A stretch of DNA of 64,000 nt from Rhodospirillaceae bacterium (GTDB lineage Bacteria > Pseudomonadota > Alphaproteobacteria > Dongiales > Dongiaceae). The notes beneath the pieces are model-generated. The model had not been told where the DNA came from. It saw only the letters and a program-made list of their open reading frames with translations, and did not search any database. The translations under genes were made by a program, and so were the position numbers. Location of the stretch: assembly GCA_008012315.1 (NCBI GenBank), contig SSEL01000002.1, positions 124,001-188,000 on the forward strand, given 5' to 3'. The first letter of the stretch is position 1; each line of letters begins with the position of its first letter. Below, one piece after another: positions 8,652 to 16,761 of this stretch.

Positions 8652-9254
8652 TTAATTGAAGACTTTCTTGAAAGCCGGTCGGGCCAGCAAGCGATCGCGC
8701 CAATCCTGCAGTTTCGGCAGCGCCGGCAGCTCGACCGGAAAAGCCAAGCAACGCGTGACGATCGAAGCCAGACTGAATTCCGCCAGGCTCAGATCCTTGC
8801 CGGCAAGCCAGGGCTGCGACGCCAGGGCCTTTTCGAGAATCTGCAATTGCACGATCAGCTCCTTGCTGTCGGTCGCCCAGCTCGCCCCCCGCTCCTCAGC
8901 CGGCTTCTTGGCTTCCTTGAAGATGCCGAGATAGGGGTTGTTTAACGCCGAGAGCTGCCAGTCCATCCAGCGTTCGACCTTCGTGCGGGTCGCCGGATCG
9001 GTCGGGTAGAAGGCGGTATTACCGGCCTTGTTGCAGAGATAGCGCAGGATCGTGTTCGACTCCCAGATGACGACATCGCCATCGACCACGGTCGGCACCT
9101 TGCCGTTCGGATTGAGATTGAGATAGGCAGCGTCCTGAGTGTTGTTGAACTGGCGGCCGTAATCTTCGCGCTGATACGGAATGCTCAGTTCTTCCAGCAA
9201 CCAAAGAACCTTCTGCACATTGCCCGATGTGCTGCGACCGAGAACTCTTAGCAT
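8652..9254 (-). CDS. Glutathione S-transferase family protein
   Basis: A 200-residue protein with an N-terminal thioredoxin-like domain (LRVLGRSTSGNVQKVLWLLEEL) containing the GSH-binding VPTVVDGD and ESNTI segments at about residues 54-70, then an all-helical C-terminal domain. The NTD serine region RSTSGNV fits the theta/beta-like active site. In gentisate pathways a GST-fold enzyme isomerises the ring-cleavage product maleylpyruvate; a similar cis/trans isomerase role for a ring-opened pyridine here is inference from the neighbouring bicupin dioxygenase. AGGGAGG lies 9 bases before the ATG. Confidence 0.88.
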   Translation of the reverse strand: MLRVLGRSTSGNVQKVLWLLEELSIPYQREDYGRQFNNTQDAAYLNLNPNGKVPTVVDGDVVIWESNTILRYLCNKAGNTAFYPTDPATRTKVERWMDWQLSALNNPYLGIFKEAKKPAEERGASWATDSKELIVQLQILEKALASQPWLAGKDLSLAEFSLASIVTRCLAFPVELPALPKLQDWRDRLLARPAFKKVFN

Positions 9255-9346
9255 TTCATAAGCCTCCCTGAGAGGACAAGCGACGCATCAGCCTGCTTGT
9301 CTAATTTCACTATTTGCCAGCACTGCATTGCCAGTGCCGCCGCTTA

Positions 9347-9736
9347 TCACTGCGGCTTATAGGCGATGGCATCCATTTCGATTTTCGTATCGATCACTGC
9401 GCGCGCTTCCACTGTGGTCCGCGCGATATGACCTTCCGGGAAATATTCGGCGAAGACGCGATTGTAGCGGCCGAAATCGCGGGTATCTTCCAGATAGACC
9501 GTGACGCGGACGATATCGCTGAGATCGGCCCCATCCAGCGCCAGAATTCGGCGCAGGGCTTCGATCGTCCAACGGGTCTGGTCCTCGATGGTGCCGGCAC
9601 ACATATTGCCCTTTTCATCCTTGGCCACCTGGCCCGAGATGAAAATGAAGTCGCCTGCCCGCACGGCGGGATGGAACGGCAGGTTGGGATTCTTCGTGCC
9701 GATCGGCTTGATTTTCGCTGTCTTCTTGTCGCTCAT
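9347..9736 (-). CDS. RidA (YjgF/YER057c/UK114) family protein
   Basis: A 129-residue trimer-forming protein. RidA hydrolyses reactive enamines and imines such as 2-iminopropanoate to keto acid and ammonia; RutC in pyrimidine degradation is a relative. The signature Arg is R106 in HIARTTVEA and the conserved acidic residue is E120 in KIEMDAIA, so it should be catalytically competent. It begins 12 bases after the LVIVD gene. Cleavage of a 2-methyl-3-hydroxypyridine ring between C3 and C4 would leave a pyruvate-type ketimine, the substrate class of RidA, so the gene fits an N-heterocycle pathway (inference). Confidence 0.92.
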   Translation of the reverse strand: MSDKKTAKIKPIGTKNPNLPFHPAVRAGDFIFISGQVAKDEKGNMCAGTIEDQTRWTIEALRRILALDGADLSDIVRVTVYLEDTRDFGRYNRVFAEYFPEGHIARTTVEARAVIDTKIEMDAIAYKPQ

Positions 9737-9748
9737 CTCAAATCCGTC

Positions 9749-10876
9749 TTAGAAAACCGTCGTTTCGATGATATCCACGCCGCGCTGGCGATCGATCAGG
9801 TAAAGGATCCCACGGTCGTCGATCGTCACATCGTTCGACGAGGCCAGTTCATGTCCTTCCGGGGCATCCGCTTCGTAGAACCCGACCTCCTTCGGCCGAT
9901 AAGGATCGGCGATATCGATCAGACGAAGCCCCTTGGCGAACCAGGCGAAGGGGATGATCGTGCCGTTGAAACGCTCCGACGGCTGATGGCATCCCATCAT
10001 CGGCGGCTGCGGCGAGCCGTCCTTGTCGACACCTTCGACCTGGAAGGTCGAGATCGGAATCGGGCAATGCTCGTTGGTGATGTCGTAGATCCAGGCAAAG
10101 GCCGGTGCTGCCGGCCAGAGCTTCGCCACATCCTCGTCGGCTACCACCATGATCTGCCGGCCCTTCAGCGGCTCGGGAATGGGCAGACAGGTATGGGTGG
10201 GGTGCGGGAAGGTCGGCGATGTATTGCCGCCGGAGATCATTTTCGGCTTCGACATGTCGGAGATGTCGAGAATGTAGTAACCGTGATGCCAATAGCTGAC
10301 ATAGAGGCGGTTGCCACGACGGATCGGATGATGGCAGCGCGGCGGTGTCCAGTTGTCCCAAGGATATTCCTCGCCGCCCGCCTTCCACTGGCCGGGAATC
10401 CACCAGCGGCCAACTTCTTCCGGCTTGGCCGGGTCCTGGAGATCCAGGATCATCACGATATTGCCGATATAGCCTTCGGCCGTCGGCGAGATATAGGCAT
10501 AGCGACCATCGAAATCGTACCGATGCACGCCCTTGCCATGGGTCCGCCATTTGCTGATCAGCTTGGGTTCTGCCGGCTTCGAGACATCATAGATGCCGAG
10601 CCCGCCGCCGAAATCGGCCGGCCCGTCCGGCCCCTGCTTTTCGTGATTGACGACCATTATGCCATTGGTTGCGCGCACCTTATGCGAATGCCAGCCGACC
10701 GGCATTTCGATCCGCTTGAGGACTTTCGGATTCCTGGGATCGGCGACATCGACGATGGTCGTGCCGGTGGGCTGGCGCATATGGCCGATGAAAAGGGTCG
10801 TCCCATCGACCCAGACCTGACCGCCGCCGGGGCAATCGATATGGGCGAGACGTTTCGTGTTCAGACTTTGCGCCAT
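9749..10876 (-). CDS. LVIVD-repeat beta-propeller protein
   Basis: A 375-residue protein made of repeated blades of the LVIVD type, with recurring phrases such as TTIVDVADPRNPKVL, LGIYDVSKPAEPKLI, VMILDLQDPAKPEEVG, YYILDISDMSKPKMI and LRLIDIADPYRPKEVG. It is rich in His, Trp and Asp, and no export signal is seen, so it is probably cytoplasmic. LVIVD proteins have no established reaction. I place the start at the ATG at 10876 (GGCAGG just before it) rather than at the TTG at 10888. It is sandwiched between the bicupin dioxygenase and RidA, which suggests that it handles a ring-opened intermediate or acts as a lactonase-like propeller, but this is unproven. Confidence 0.85.
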   Translation of the reverse strand: MAQSLNTKRLAHIDCPGGGQVWVDGTTLFIGHMRQPTGTTIVDVADPRNPKVLKRIEMPVGWHSHKVRATNGIMVVNHEKQGPDGPADFGGGLGIYDVSKPAEPKLISKWRTHGKGVHRYDFDGRYAYISPTAEGYIGNIVMILDLQDPAKPEEVGRWWIPGQWKAGGEEYPWDNWTPPRCHHPIRRGNRLYVSYWHHGYYILDISDMSKPKMISGGNTSPTFPHPTHTCLPIPEPLKGRQIMVVADEDVAKLWPAAPAFAWIYDITNEHCPIPISTFQVEGVDKDGSPQPPMMGCHQPSERFNGTIIPFAWFAKGLRLIDIADPYRPKEVGFYEADAPEGHELASSNDVTIDDRGILYLIDRQRGVDIIETTVF

Positions 10877-10956
10877 GATACCTGCCAAATATGCATCGCC
10901 GGACAGTCTCTATCCGCAACGATGTCGATTTTATTGAACGATCGATGTCCAGCCGT

Positions 10957-12105
10957 TCAGGTAAGACGAACAATCTCGCCGCTCGGCTTTTTCCCATGCT
11001 TCTGATAGAGCGCCAGTGCTTTCAGCGTCGGTTCGTCGCTGGCAATGAAAAGGATCGCCGGCTCGGTCGATGACGTATTGACATGTTCGCACCAGGCGCC
11101 ACCCGGCACCGCAAAAGTATCGAACGGTTCCCAATCAAGCCGCTTGTTGCCGACGATGCTGTAGCCGCGGCCTTCGAACGGCGCGCAAAGCAGGCTGGCA
11201 TTCTGCTTCAACGGCAAGGTCTTCTCGCCGGGTCGCAGCATCTGCATGAAGAAGGTGATGGTCTTGTAGACCGGCGAACCCGTGGTCGGATCGACATATT
11301 CGATCATCAGGGCTTCATGCGGATCGCCGTCCCAATTGCGGAATTTCTCCAGCAATTCCCGCATCATATCCCAGCGATAAAGATACATCGGCGAGGCGGC
11401 GCCGGTCCCGCGGAGATGAGAGACAAAACGCGGCATCAGGCCGCCATGGCCATAGACGCGCTGCGAATAATCGCTCGGGAAGCGTTCCGACTGCACGGCG
11501 CGGCGCTTGCGCTGGCCTTCCTCTTCTTCGGTATAATCGTGTTCGAAATAGATCGCGTTCAGGGTTTCGACCAGGGGGAGGTCGAGCACGCTCAGATTGA
11601 TCGCCGGCTCGTTCCCCTGGTTGCCATGATTGTGCCAGGTGTCATGCGGCGTCAGCACCAGATCGCCCGGCCCGAAGGTGATGTTCTCCCCCTCGACGCC
11701 CGTGAAATTCATGCTGCCGGTCAGCCCCAGGCGGATCGCATTCGGCGAATGCCGGTGTGGCGGCATGATCTCATTCGGATCGTTGAGCCGATAGGCGGTA
11801 TACATGGTGGTGACCGAGGCCCGCTTCGGCGCAAGGCCCGGATTGACCAGGATCAGCGAACGGCGTTCCGAGGATTCCGTGTTGATCAATTCGGCCGAGC
11901 GATAGAGCAGCGGCTCGATATCGGCCTTGTATTTCCAGATATGCGGGACCGCCTTCTGCTTGTCCTTGATCTGATTGATCTCGTCGTGGTCGGCTTTTTG
12001 ATCGATCGCCCAGAACGGCGCCATCTGCTTGTCATAGACATCCGCATGGAGCTGATCCATCGCGACCTGCAGATTGCTGCCTTCCGGCTTCTTTGTGCTT
12101 TGCAT
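10957..12105 (-). CDS. Bicupin ring-cleaving dioxygenase, gentisate/salicylate type
   Basis: A 382-residue protein with two cupin domains. The N-terminal cupin (about 95-185) has the Fe(II) ligands H117 and H119 (PPHRHSPNAIR) and H158 (TWHNHG), the same spacing I recall for salicylate 1,2-dioxygenase (119, 121, 160). R125 and H160 match its carboxylate-contact residues. The C-terminal cupin (about 280-370) lacks metal ligands, normal for the family. Positions equivalent to the salicylate-enzyme Trp/Gly pair look like Tyr102/Ala104, as in strict gentisate enzymes. The family splits the bond between a hydroxyl-bearing and a carboxyl-bearing ring carbon. In the same run as FHMPC dehydrogenase, the natural candidate substrate is 3-hydroxy-2-methylpyridine-4,5-dicarboxylate (inference). 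Confidence 0.88.
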   Translation of the reverse strand: MQSTKKPEGSNLQVAMDQLHADVYDKQMAPFWAIDQKADHDEINQIKDKQKAVPHIWKYKADIEPLLYRSAELINTESSERRSLILVNPGLAPKRASVTTMYTAYRLNDPNEIMPPHRHSPNAIRLGLTGSMNFTGVEGENITFGPGDLVLTPHDTWHNHGNQGNEPAINLSVLDLPLVETLNAIYFEHDYTEEEEGQRKRRAVQSERFPSDYSQRVYGHGGLMPRFVSHLRGTGAASPMYLYRWDMMRELLEKFRNWDGDPHEALMIEYVDPTTGSPVYKTITFFMQMLRPGEKTLPLKQNASLLCAPFEGRGYSIVGNKRLDWEPFDTFAVPGGAWCEHVNTSSTEPAILFIASDEPTLKALALYQKHGKKPSGEIVRLT

Positions 12106-12554
12106 AGCGCACCCTTTGTCTCGCCTGGCCCGATCTGCCGTCGGCTTCGGCTGTGTTTGGAACCATTTGCGCTTATTGGTTCACGCCCAGTATCGTGATG
12201 GACCAGATCGTAACCACGTCCATGGACCAGCGTCAATATCCAACAGGATATGGTTCGATAAAATCACCAGATTGGTGCAATTATTGCCGGATCATTGTAT
12301 CCGTGGTATCGTTTTCCAGATTATTGGTTTCGGTTGAAGCGCGGCTTTCCGCGCTTTTACGGAGAATCCCGACGATATCGTCCACAGCGGAAGACGGACC
12401 TCGGGGCGAGCGTCGACCGCTTGCATAAACCTCTCCAACCGGTTATGGGCGGTTGTCTCAGGCAGGGTGGGCGGCATGGTAATACGCCTCGGTAAGGGTC
12501 TGTAAATGCCCATTGGAAATAATCGGCCAGCATAGAGAGATAACGGGAATCCGG
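12106..12554. promoter_or_regulatory. Divergent regulatory region of bicupin run and GntR gene
   Basis: This 449-base stretch has no credible gene. It holds the inverted repeat CACCA-GAT-TGGTG (12265-12277) and a direct repeat ATGGACCAG (12198-12206 and 12222-12230, 24 bases apart, two helical turns). These are candidate sites for the GntR regulator encoded at its right end, which would control the minus-strand enzyme genes and itself. Confidence 0.5.
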
Positions 12555-13322
12555 ATGATGGAGCGAATGGATCAAACCCTGAGCAAGTTGCGCCAGCTGA
12601 TCGAAGATGGCTGTGCCGACGCTGAAGGGCGCATTCCGCCGGAGCGGGTCTTGTCGAACGATCTCGGTGTCGGCCGCCGCTCGTTACGCCGTGCGCTCGA
12701 TATCCTCGAACAGGAAGGGCGGATCATTCGCCATCAAGGCCGCGGTACCTTCGTGCATGGCATGGCCGCGACGGAACCGGTGCGGGCAAATGGCACAATC
12801 GGCACTGCGATCAACCTGCCGGATGCAATGGCGGTCGGCGCCCGGGGGATCGCTTTCCAGGAAATCCTCGATCACACCAATCCTCTGGAAGTGATCGAGG
12901 TTCGCCTCTCGATCGAGCCCGTTATGGCCCGTCTGGCAGCCTTTCGCGCATCTCAGACCGATATCAAGCGGCTGCAAAGCCTGGCCGAAGAGACCCGGGA
13001 AGCGACGACATCGGCGGTTTATGAAGCAGCGGATGCGAAATTCCATCGCACCATCGCCGAGGCTGCCCGCAACGCCCTCTTTCTCGCCATCTTCGATACG
13101 CTGCATGCCAGCCAGCGCGATGCCGGCTGGCGCCGACTCGGCGAGAACGCCAATTGCTACAAGCGCCAATCGGTTCATGCCGATTTCCATCACGAGATCT
13201 CCGCAGCCATTGCCGCCCGTAAAGGCGATCGCGCCCAGGAAGTCATGCAGCAGCATCTGAGCGACATCCAGCGCCATATCTACCAGCATGCCTTTCCGGT
13301 GAGCGGCGACACCGAGCAGTAA
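12555..13322 (+). CDS. GntR/FadR-family (FCD) transcriptional regulator
   Basis: A 255-residue regulator with an N-terminal winged helix (about residues 5-75; IPPERVLSNDLGVGRRSLRRAL is the recognition region) and a C-terminal all-helical FCD ligand domain, whose Asp/His metal or ligand residues include EVRLSIEP, FHRTIAEAARN and HHEISAAI. The ATG at 12555 is preceded by GGGAATCCG. It is divergent from the bicupin-RidA-GST-FHMPC dehydrogenase run, so it is the best candidate for its repressor, with a pyridine carboxylate as inducer (inference). Confidence 0.9.
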   Translation: MMERMDQTLSKLRQLIEDGCADAEGRIPPERVLSNDLGVGRRSLRRALDILEQEGRIIRHQGRGTFVHGMAATEPVRANGTIGTAINLPDAMAVGARGIAFQEILDHTNPLEVIEVRLSIEPVMARLAAFRASQTDIKRLQSLAEETREATTSAVYEAADAKFHRTIAEAARNALFLAIFDTLHASQRDAGWRRLGENANCYKRQSVHADFHHEISAAIAARKGDRAQEVMQQHLSDIQRHIYQHAFPVSGDTEQ

Positions 13323-13881
13323 TCGCTTCGCCGGCGTTTCACACGCCGCAGGAATCCTGTTTCGAAAGCCCAGACTCGGGCACCGGCGGCAGACATAGTT
13401 CTGACGGCGTTTTGTCGCCGGCACAGCCATCTGATGTCTGCAACCTTACAATCCGCGCCTTCGCCCGGCCGATGACTATCGGACTCGATCGCAAAAGGCG
13501 TTGAACGGCCGAACCACTCCTCGAGCCTTGAACCAATTACGGTTCCCGCTTGTGAGTCTTGTGGTTCGTGTGTTAGGGATTGGTAACATCTACGTTCTGG
13601 GGTAGGGTGTTGTATCCGAACCACTGAACCATAATCCGCAACAACCGGACCGGGCCGATCGAGCCTTGCCACGGTATGTAGCAAAAACGCGGGCAGGTTC
13701 AGAACGGTATCGGATCAGGGAGTCGGCATTACCGGCCAATCTTGGCCACAGGATCGTGTCCGCCGTCATCAGGCCGCACGCTCTATTGCCTCTCCCCGCA
13801 TTTCCCGGAACCGACAGACCGCTTTGCCGATGACCGAACCATTGGCAGGGAAACGAAGAACGGCAGTGAGGGAATCGTCAG
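13323..13881. promoter_or_regulatory. Long upstream region with clustered GAACCA half-sites
   Basis: No gene is seen in these 559 bases. GAACCA half-sites recur: GAACCAC at 13511, GAACCAA at 13530 facing GGTTC at 13541-13545, GTGGTTC at 13561, GAACCAC at 13618 and GAACCAT at 13626. GTGGTTCG (13561-13568) and CGAACCAC (13617-13624) form an exact inverted pair. The array lies before the NMT1-type importer operon and is probably a multi-site operator. Confidence 0.45.
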
Positions 13882-14766
13882 GTGAACGCCGCCAGCGAAC
13901 CAGCCGCGAACCGGGCCTTACCGGGCAGTCCGATCGAGAATGCTGCGTCCGTCCGGCCGGCCGGCAAGACAGGTCCGGCCATGATCACGGTGCAGGATAT
14001 CGCGATCAGCTATCCCGGCATCAAGAATGGACCGGCCGTCATTCAGGATATCAGTCTGTCGATCCGCGACGGCAGCATCGTATCGCTGATCGGGCCGTCC
14101 GGCTGCGGCAAGAGCACCTTGCTGAAAGCGATTGCCGGACTGGTTCCGCCGTCCCGGGGGCGCATGGATATCGCCGGCATTGCCCCGCAGGAAGCAGCCC
14201 AGCGCCGGCTCGTCGGCCTGGTCTTCCAGGAAGCGAACCTGCTTCCCTGGAAAACCGCCTTGGACAATGCCGCTTTCCTGCTGCAGGTATCGGATAAGCG
14301 CGTCTCGGCCAAGGAGGCCCGCGAGCGCGCCGGCGAAAATCTGAAGCTGGTCGGCCTGGGTGACGCCCTGACGAAACTGCCGTCCCAGCTTTCCGGCGGC
14401 ATGCGCCAACGCGCTTCCATCGCGCGAGCCCTCACCCTCAATCCGCAGATCCTGCTGATGGATGAGCCTTTCGGCGCGCTCGATGCGATCACCCGCGAGG
14501 AAATGAGCTATCTCATCCTCGATATATGGGAGCGCACCGGCAAGACCATCGTCCTGGTGACGCATTCGATCGACGAAGCCGTCCTTCTCTCCCACGAAGT
14601 TCATGTGATGGGCGCCAAGCCGGGCCGGATCGTTTGCTCAATCACCGTGCCTTTGGCCTTCCCGCGCAACAGCCAGAGCTTTGCCGATCCCCGCTTCCGT
14701 GAAACCGAGATCCTTCTGCGTGACCGTCTGATCGAGAGCCACGGTCGATCGCGGCAGGCATCTTAA
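13882..14766 (+). CDS. NMT1/THI5-type ABC importer, ATPase
   Basis: A 294-residue ABC ATPase of the nitrate/taurine/HMP subfamily. Walker A is GPSGCGKST (about residues 73-81), the Q-loop is FQEANLLPW, the signature LSGGMRQR and Walker B ILLMDEPFGALD, with the switch His in VTHSIDEA. The GTG at 13882 has GAGGGA upstream; an internal ATG at 13981 would remove a non-conserved 33-residue leader and is the alternative start. It is the first gene of an importer operon (ATPase, permease, binding protein) followed by a GMC oxidoreductase. Confidence 0.9.
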   Translation: MNAASEPAANRALPGSPIENAASVRPAGKTGPAMITVQDIAISYPGIKNGPAVIQDISLSIRDGSIVSLIGPSGCGKSTLLKAIAGLVPPSRGRMDIAGIAPQEAAQRRLVGLVFQEANLLPWKTALDNAAFLLQVSDKRVSAKEARERAGENLKLVGLGDALTKLPSQLSGGMRQRASIARALTLNPQILLMDEPFGALDAITREEMSYLILDIWERTGKTIVLVTHSIDEAVLLSHEVHVMGAKPGRIVCSITVPLAFPRNSQSFADPRFRETEILLRDRLIESHGRSRQAS

Positions 14767-14773
14767 GCCCGCG

Positions 14774-15589
14774 ATGGACCATGCAATGACTGACAAATCG
14801 AACAAAGGCTCAGACCTGTTCGTCGCCCTTACCGGCATGTTGCCCGGATTGGTGCTCTTCCTCGTCGTTCTCGTTCTATGGGAACTGATCATCCAGGTCT
14901 TCAACGTGTCGATCTTCGTGCTGCCGGCACCGTCGAATATCGCCGTCTCGCTGATGGCCAATGCCGCGGCATTGGCGACCGCGACCCTGATCACGGCGAA
15001 GGAGGTGCTGGTCGGCTTTGCCTTCGCCGCCGTCGTCGGCATCGCCCTTGCCTTGCTGATCGTTCGTTTCCGCTTGTTCGGCCGCGCGCTCTATCCGCTG
15101 ATCGTTCTCTTTCAGACCGTGCCGAAGGTTGCGCTCGCGCCTATTTTCATCCTGTGGTTCGGTTATGATCTCGCACCCAAGATCGTCCTCATCATGGTGA
15201 TCGCCTTCTTCCCCATCACCCTCGACATGCTGGTTGGCCTGCAATCGGTCGAGCAAAGCTTTGTCTCGTTGATGAAATCGGTCGGCGCGAAGGAAAATGA
15301 CATCATGTTGCGTGTCCGCATTCCCCATGCGATGCCGCATCTGATGGCCGGCATGAAAGTCGCCATCACCTTCAGCGTCATCGGTGCGATCGTCGGGGAG
15401 TTCGCCGGCGCCTCCGCCGGGCTTGGCTATATGATCCAGTTCGCCTCGACCCAGCTCGATACGGCCCTGGTCTTCGCCGCTTTGGTGGTCGTCTCGCTGG
15501 TCGGCGTCGTCTTTTACTATGCGATCGAAATCCTCGAACGAATCCTCATTCCCTGGGCACCGAAATTCGATGCGGTGAACCGCGCCTGA
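14774..15589 (+). CDS. NMT1/THI5-type ABC importer, permease
   Basis: A 271-residue membrane permease of the BPD_transp_1 family with about six hydrophobic segments. The coupling loop motif is seen near residues 170-190 (SVGAKENDIMLRVRIPHAMPHLMAG). It starts 7 bases after the ATPase stop. A slightly later ATG at 14786 is also possible. Resemblance is to the SsuC/TauC/ThiX group that carries aromatic sulfonates, taurine or pyrimidine precursors. Confidence 0.9.
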   Translation: MDHAMTDKSNKGSDLFVALTGMLPGLVLFLVVLVLWELIIQVFNVSIFVLPAPSNIAVSLMANAAALATATLITAKEVLVGFAFAAVVGIALALLIVRFRLFGRALYPLIVLFQTVPKVALAPIFILWFGYDLAPKIVLIMVIAFFPITLDMLVGLQSVEQSFVSLMKSVGAKENDIMLRVRIPHAMPHLMAGMKVAITFSVIGAIVGEFAGASAGLGYMIQFASTQLDTALVFAALVVVSLVGVVFYYAIEILERILIPWAPKFDAVNRA

Positions 15590-15628
15590 ATCTCGTCTTC
15601 AATCCAAATAAATTGGGAGGATAACAAC

Positions 15629-16645
15629 ATGTTGCTTCGTCATTTTTCAACCGGGCTTTTCGCCTTCGGTTTGATGGCAACGGCCATCGGCGGCTGCCTG
15701 ATCGGCAGCCAACCGGCCGCAGCGGCCGATGACGTCAAGGTCCAGCTCGACTGGGTGGTCCGGGGCGATCATGCGATGTTCTTCGTGGCGAAGGAAAAGG
15801 GTTATTTCGCGGAGAACGGCATCAACGTCACTGAGATTCGCAAAGGTACGGGCACGCCGGATGCTTTGCGCCTGGTTGCCAACGGCAATGCCGATTTCGG
15901 CTTCGGCGATTTACCGACCCTGGCCGTCACCCGTTCGCAAGGCCTGCCGGTCGTCGCCATCGTCGGCGTCAATCAGCGCAGCCCGCTTGCCATGATCTCG
16001 CTGGCCAAGCACAAGACCCTGAACAAGCCAGCTGACCTCAAGGGCCTCAATATCGGCATTCATCCGGCCGGTTCGACCTATATCTTCTTCAAGACCTTGC
16101 TCGCAGCCAATGGCATGAGCGAAAGCGATGTCACCAAGAGCTCGGTCTCGCCGCCTTACGAGAACTACCTGCTGCTCGGCCGTGTCGATGCCGTGCCGGG
16201 CTATATCGATGCCGAGGTGCCCGAACTGGAAGCCAAAGCCGGCGGCAAGGGATCGCTCAGCATCATGCTGGGCTCGAACTTCGGCTATGACATCTATGGT
16301 TCCGGCGTCTTCACATCCGACAAGATCGCCAAGGAAAAGCCGGATCTCGCGAAGCGTTTCGTCGCGGCCTATATGAAGGCCTTCCAGGATGTGGTGAAGG
16401 ACCCGAAAGCGGCGGTCGCCATCATCGCCAAGGCCAATCCGGAATATGCCGGCAAGGAAGAGGTGCTGGAAAAGCAGCTTGAAGCCGATATCTCCTCCAC
16501 CTTCGCTTCCGCAGACGGCAAGACCCCGCTTGGCGGCATGACCAAGGAAGAATGGACCAAGACCATCGATATCCTGCAGCAACAGGGAGCCTTGAAGCAG
16601 CCGATTGCCGTGGACAGCGTCTATACCGATGCTTTCTTGAAGTAA
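15629..16645 (+). CDS. NMT1/THI5-like substrate-binding protein
   Basis: A 338-residue periplasmic binding protein. A signal peptide of about 35 residues ends near QPAAAADD. The mature part begins VKVQLDWVVRGDHAMFFVAKEKGYFAENGINV, the hallmark of NMT1/THI5-like proteins such as ThiY that bind pyrimidine vitamin precursors. Tandem placement before a GMC oxidoreductase in a B6 catabolic locus suggests a pyridine vitamer as ligand (inference). GGGAGG lies 8 bases before the ATG. A 10-bp hairpin follows the stop codon. Confidence 0.9.
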   Translation: MLLRHFSTGLFAFGLMATAIGGCLIGSQPAAAADDVKVQLDWVVRGDHAMFFVAKEKGYFAENGINVTEIRKGTGTPDALRLVANGNADFGFGDLPTLAVTRSQGLPVVAIVGVNQRSPLAMISLAKHKTLNKPADLKGLNIGIHPAGSTYIFFKTLLAANGMSESDVTKSSVSPPYENYLLLGRVDAVPGYIDAEVPELEAKAGGKGSLSIMLGSNFGYDIYGSGVFTSDKIAKEKPDLAKRFVAAYMKAFQDVVKDPKAAVAIIAKANPEYAGKEEVLEKQLEADISSTFASADGKTPLGGMTKEEWTKTIDILQQQGALKQPIAVDSVYTDAFLK

Positions 16646-16658
16646 AAACGATGGTGAC

Positions 16659-16684
16659 AGGGCTGCCCTTGCCTGGGCAGCCCT
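16659..16684 (+). terminator. Hairpin after NMT1-type binding-protein gene
   Basis: AGGGCTGCCC (16659-16668), loop TTGCCT, GGGCAGCCCT (16675-16684), then TCT. It has a perfect 10-bp stem but only a weak T-run, so it could terminate partly and separate expression of the importer from the GMC gene. Confidence 0.6.
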
Positions 16685-16761
16685 TCTACATTGGCCGGCG
16701 GCATTGATCGACAGCGGACAGGTCGAGAAACGCGTTGGGAATTTGGGTTGGGGCAAGGCTC

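Noticed and set aside
9314-11005. A 563-codon plus-strand open frame opposite RidA and LVIVD genes
   Set aside because: It lies antisense to two well-supported proteins, has Arg/His/Asp-rich composition typical of GC-rich antisense frames and matches no family. The same applies to frames at 3526-4848, 25898-27655 and 48853-50277.
11798-11803. GTATAC inside the bicupin gene
   Set aside because: It lies within coding sequence, the flanks do not extend the palindrome, and it is not in a promoter position. The copy at 47182-47187 was rejected for the same reason.
13323-13881. TPP or other riboswitch before the THI5-like importer
   Set aside because: No THI-box core (CUGAGA/ACCUGA arrangement) or other aptamer core was recognised; the region is explained better by GAACCA repeats.
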